Assembly (NCBI GenBank): GCA_016716465.1
Contig: JADJWH010000006.1
Span: 1-64,000, forward strand
DNA length: 64,000 bases
Source: Gammaproteobacteria bacterium
GTDB taxonomy: Bacteria; Pseudomonadota; Gammaproteobacteria; SZUA-140
Direction of reading: 5' to 3'
Below the pieces are notes generated by a model. It saw only the letters and a list, made by a program, of their open reading frames with translations. It did not search any database and was not told the DNA's origin. Below, in pieces: positions 59,481 through 64,000 of this stretch (position 1 is its first letter; the number at the start of each line of letters is the position of its first letter). The position numbers and the translations under genes were made by a program.

Positions 59481-59514
59481 GGGCGATGTCCTAGGCCGGC
59501 TAGACGATGGGGAC
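59438..59514 (-). tRNA. gltT: tRNA-Glu (TTC)
   Basis: Read on the minus strand: GTCCCCATCGTCTAG at the 5' end, anticodon loop CTTTCAC, T-arm GGTTCGAATCC and an encoded CCA. It matches bacterial tRNA-Glu closely. The 3' 41 bp overlap the serine recombinase, so the tRNA remains complete although the ICE is joined to it. Confidence 0.95.
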
Positions 59515-59576
59515 CTGAGGAAAGAAATTCAGCGTTGCGCGGGGTCAAACCGGCCGGATATTCCCGGTGGCCGGAT

Positions 59577-59652
<76 letters not shown>

Positions 59653-59771
59653 GCCCGCGAACAAGACGCGGACTTTAAGCCATGCCCCGGAGTCTGTCAA
59701 GAAAAGAAACGCAAAAACAACGCCAAACGCGCACGGAAGATAGTTTCCGAACAAGACCTTAGAGGGGAAAC

Positions 59772-59786
59772 CGCGGGCGTCCCGCG
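59772..59786 (-). terminator. weak GC-rich hairpin after glnS
   Basis: GCGGG and CCCGC form a short stem with a CGT loop, extended by one more pair, directly after the glnS stop on the minus strand. A short T-run follows. Low support. Confidence 0.35.
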
Positions 59787-59796
59787 CGGCGTCGCC

Positions 59797-61491
<1,695 letters not shown>

Positions 61492-61492
61492 G

Positions 61493-62923
61493 TCAAACCG
61501 CGCCCTCTGCAGAGGATTCCCGTTGATCGATCCAGGCGACCGCCCGGTCGATGCGGCGCAACACCGCCTCGCGACCGATCAGATACAGGGTCTGATCGAT
61601 ACCCGGCGTGGCGGCGCGCCCGCTGACCGCGACCCGCAGCGGCTGCGCCAGCTTGCCGAGCTTGATGCCCAGTTCCTCCGCCGTCGTGATCACGGCCTGA
61701 TGCAGCGGCTCGGGCGTCCATGACGGCAATGCCGCCAGCACGGCGCGCACCCGCGCCAGCGGTTCACGCGCCGCCGCCGTCAAATGTTTCTTCGCGGCGT
61801 CCGGCTCGTAGTCGGCGAAGTCCTGGTAGAAATAGGCGCTGATCTCGGCCATCTCCTTCAGCGTCTTGGCGCGCTCGCGCTGGATCGTGACCACCTCGCT
61901 GAGCTCCGGCCCGCCCCGCGCCGGGTCGATGCCGAGCCGGCCGAGCTGCCAGCCGAGCTGCGGTGCGATATGTTCCGGCCGGCCTTCCTTTATATAGTGC
62001 TGGTTGAGCCAGAGCAGCTTACTCACATTGAAGGCGGTAGCCGAGTTGTTGACGTCCCTGGCGTCGAACAGGCGGATCATCTCGTCCAGCGTGAAGATCT
62101 CCTGGTCGCCGTGCGACCAGCCGAGGCGTACCAAATAGTTCAGCAGGGCCTCGGGCAGGAAGCCTTCCTCATGATAGGCCATCACGCTGACCGCGCCGTG
62201 ACGTTTCGACAGGCGCTTGCCGTCCTCGCCGAGGATCATCGGCACATGGGCATAGACCGGCGGCTCGGCGCCGAGCGCGCACAGGATGTTCATCTGGCGC
62301 GGCGTGTTGTTGAGATGATCGTCGCCGCGGATCACATGGGTGATCTTCATGTCGTAGTCGTCGACCACTACGGTGAAATTGTAGGTCGGCGAACCGTCGG
62401 AGCGGGCGATGATCAGGTCGTCGAGCTCGCTGTTGGCGAACACCACGCGACCGCGAATCATGTCCTCCACCACCACCGCGCCCTCGAGCGGATTGCAGAA
62501 GCGAACCACCGGATTCACCCCTTCCGGCGGCGGCCCCTGGCGATGGCGGCACAGCCCGTCGTAACGCGGTTTTTCCTTGCGCGCCATCTGCTCCTCGCGC
62601 AGCGCCTCGAGACGTTCCTTCGAGCAGTAGCAGTGATAGGCCTTGCCGGCGGCCAGCATCTGCCCGATGACCTCCCGGTAGCGGTCCATGCGCTCGCTCT
62701 GCGCGAACGGTCCCTCGTCGTAGGCGAGACCCAGCCAGGCCATGCCCTCGAGGATGGCGTTCACCGATTCGGCGGTCGACCGCTCGAGGTCGGTGTCCTC
62801 GATGCGCAGGATGAAGATGCCGCCGTGGCGGCGGGCATAGAGCCAGCTGAACAGCGCCGTGCGGGCGCCGCCGATGTGCAGATAGCCCGTGGGGCTGGGG
62901 GCGAAACGTGTGCGAACGGTCAT
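61493..62923 (-). CDS. gltX: glutamyl-tRNA synthetase
   Basis: 476 aa. PSPTGYLHIGGARTALFSW (HIGH-type) and GKRLSKRHGAVSV (KMSKS-type). The cysteine cluster CYCSKERLEALREEQ, with a later Cys in YDGLCRHRQ, is the zinc-binding element of bacterial GltX. Charges tRNA-Glu, whose gene lies in the same neighbourhood. First gene of the gltX-glnS unit. Confidence 0.98.
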   Translation of the reverse strand: MTVRTRFAPSPTGYLHIGGARTALFSWLYARRHGGIFILRIEDTDLERSTAESVNAILEGMAWLGLAYDEGPFAQSERMDRYREVIGQMLAAGKAYHCYCSKERLEALREEQMARKEKPRYDGLCRHRQGPPPEGVNPVVRFCNPLEGAVVVEDMIRGRVVFANSELDDLIIARSDGSPTYNFTVVVDDYDMKITHVIRGDDHLNNTPRQMNILCALGAEPPVYAHVPMILGEDGKRLSKRHGAVSVMAYHEEGFLPEALLNYLVRLGWSHGDQEIFTLDEMIRLFDARDVNNSATAFNVSKLLWLNQHYIKEGRPEHIAPQLGWQLGRLGIDPARGGPELSEVVTIQRERAKTLKEMAEISAYFYQDFADYEPDAAKKHLTAAAREPLARVRAVLAALPSWTPEPLHQAVITTAEELGIKLGKLAQPLRVAVSGRAATPGIDQTLYLIGREAVLRRIDRAVAWIDQRESSAEGAV

Positions 62924-63043
62924 ATGTAGGCCAGAGACCCTGAATAAACGGGGTATTCTAGCAGGACTGCGCGGTTTGTGGACCCAGCCCCCGGAATTTG
63001 ACGCCCGCCCGCCGGACCCCGTAAAATCGCTGTTCCCTTCAGC

Positions 63044-63118
63044 GGGCGATTAGCTCAGCGGTAGAGCACTGCCTTCACACGGCAGGGGTCGCAAGTTCGA
63101 ACCTTGCATCGCCCACCA
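63044..63118 (+). tRNA. tRNA-Val (CAC)
   Basis: GGGCGATTAGCTCAGCGGTAG at the 5' end, anticodon loop TTCACAC with anticodon CAC, T-arm AGTTCGAACC, acceptor ATCGCCC with ACCA encoded. 75 nt. Divergent from gltX. Confidence 0.96.
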
Positions 63119-63315
63119 TGCAACTCAGTTACTTACAAACTTCCCTCTTCACTACTACATCTTCAGCGTGACCTGAATGTGTATGTGCGGTCTCTAACTG
63201 AGGAACCGCTGGGCATCAAACCCCCTCCTCGGTACTGTGTAAATAGTTGGATGTGCTAGGTAATCTCGGGCGTCTTCACGCCGGGGATTTCGCCCTTCAC
63301 GGCCTTCCAGAAATT

Positions 63316-63588
63316 CTACATCTTGCGGACGGCGTTATAGGCGATGGACTTTTTGGATCGCTCAGTTTTATCGGGTAGTACGTCCTTGAAACTGAGGTTT
63401 AAGATTTCTTCGTATTTGCGGACGGTCTTCTGGTCGTGGATCAGGTATAGCACCTTCCAGCCCATCTTGCGCCCAACGAACAGGCTGCCTATGGCTCGCT
63501 CCAGCTCATGGGAGTTACCGCTGAAGTTCTCGACGGCATCCTCGCAGAGTTTGACGATTTCCTTATCGGTGAGGCTCTTCGGGGGCAT
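63316..63588 (-). CDS. small hypothetical protein (90 aa)
   Basis: Start placed at ATG 63588 because GGAG lies 6 bases upstream; the longer frame to 63627 has no such signal. Soluble, helical, with basic C-terminus (KKSIAYNAVRKM). Contains LFVGRKMGWKVLYLIHDQKTVRKYEEIL. No family recognised; downstream of tRNA-Val on the opposite strand. Confidence 0.6.
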   Translation of the reverse strand: MPPKSLTDKEIVKLCEDAVENFSGNSHELERAIGSLFVGRKMGWKVLYLIHDQKTVRKYEEILNLSFKDVLPDKTERSKKSIAYNAVRKM

Positions 63589-63734
63589 GGCTGGCTCCAA
63601 TCTCGAAGGGTGAATAATCACCCGCATGCCCCTGCCTGCCTAGCGTTATCCCCGTGGGTCCACAGCCGCCGCTGCGCGGCCCCGCGCCTCTGGGCGTTTA
63701 TACAATCGCCCGACGCGGGCTAAAGGGCTGGGGA

Positions 63735-64000
63735 CTACGGGGATAACGTATTATCAAATGCAAACAATATATCCTTATCCTCATCTAGAGGTTGTTCTGA
63801 ACGATAACGCAAATACTTACCTGGCGCTTCTGCAATTGAAGTGGTCTCCGGAATTCTGAAGGTATTTACCATGTCTCGAATTGGCTCCTCCTCACCGAAA
63901 AAACCTACCACTCGATACTTCTGATTCCATTCAATTGCCCATGACCAACAGATCGCCGATGGATTACGGCGAATGGCGGCCTTGAAATATCCATCTGCAC
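63735..64000 (-). CDS. C-terminal end of an unidentified protein, cut by the window edge
   Basis: Open on the minus strand from the right edge to a TAG at 63735-63737, about 88 codons, without an internal start that would make it a complete gene. Translates as ADGYFKAAIRRNPSAICWSW, then YRVVGFFGEEEPIRDM and APGKYLRYRSEQPLDEDKD. Smooth composition and absence of stops support a real coding end. Function not recognised. Confidence 0.55.
   Translation of the reverse strand, partial: ADGYFKAAIRRNPSAICWSWAIEWNQKYRVVGFFGEEEPIRDMVNTFRIPETTSIAEAPGKYLRYRSEQPLDEDKDILFAFDNTLSP

Noticed and set aside
59210..59494. 94-aa plus-strand frame ending in the tRNA-Glu region
   Set aside because: Overlaps the recombinase in another frame; its ending is the usual antisense translation of a tRNA gene.

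Overview
The window is gammaproteobacterial DNA. From about 57943 to the right edge it shows a chromosomal junction: glnS, gltX, tRNA-Ala(GGC), tRNA-Glu(TTC) and tRNA-Val(CAC). A large serine recombinase reads into the 3' end of tRNA-Glu. Everything to its left, at least back to the first transfer gene at about 4.6 kb and probably to the left edge, looks like an integrative and conjugative element (ICE). No left attachment site was found, so the element probably starts outside the window. The species cannot be named from the sequence; codon use and synteny fit a GC-rich gammaproteobacterium of the Ectothiorhodospiraceae/Chromatiales type.

Layout. 1-3.1 kb: a small gene and four AT-rich genes for secreted proteins, with a repeated intergenic element. 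3.3-4.2 kb: an IS91 transposase remnant and a stand-alone HEPN-domain gene. 4.5-13.9 kb: the first half of an F-type (MPF-F) type IV secretion operon: transglycosylase, OmpA lipoprotein, traA, L, E, K, B, dsbC-like, V, C, trbI, S26 peptidase, traW. 14.0-18.0 kb: an inserted ubiquitin-like conjugation island. It has sigma-like, small acidic and ImmA/IrrE-type genes on the minus strand, and multiubiquitin, E2/E1-like ThiF and DUF6527 genes on the plus strand. 18.2-27.1 kb: the second half of the transfer operon: traU, trbC, traN, traF (frameshifted), traH, traG. 27.1-27.3 kb: a small membrane protein that may be an exclusion protein. 27.4-48.2 kb: a single ~20 kb minus-strand operon that looks like a DNA phosphorothioation defence system. 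48.6-49.6 kb: a decayed AbiD/AbiF-type gene. 49.8-54.4 kb: a MobH relaxase, the TraD coupling protein and a DUF4400 membrane protein. 54.5-57.5 kb: an XRE regulator, an ISL3-type insertion sequence with an 8-bp target duplication, and a diguanylate cyclase. 57.9-59.5 kb: the recombinase. 59.4-64 kb: host chromosome.

How the parts work together. The F-type pilus/T4SS genes, the MobH relaxase and TraD form an SXT-like conjugation apparatus. The recombinase would integrate the element at tRNA-Glu. Two large cargoes are anti-phage candidates. The first is the ubiquitin-like conjugation module lying between traW and traU. The second is the phosphorothioation operon, in the order DUF4007 (SspB-like), large ATPase (SspC-like), GHKL-ATPase/kinase, receiver protein, PP-loop sulfurtransferase (SspD-like), an F-G-H restriction-like set, an HNH nuclease and a cysteine desulfurase (SspA/DndA-like). 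The kinase/receiver pair and the HNH gene inside that operon are the least explained parts and the best candidates for something new.

Limits: family names come from reading motifs and gene order, without database searches. At least three frameshifts lie in homopolymers (traF and two in the ISL3 transposase), so assembly error must be excluded before calling them biology.
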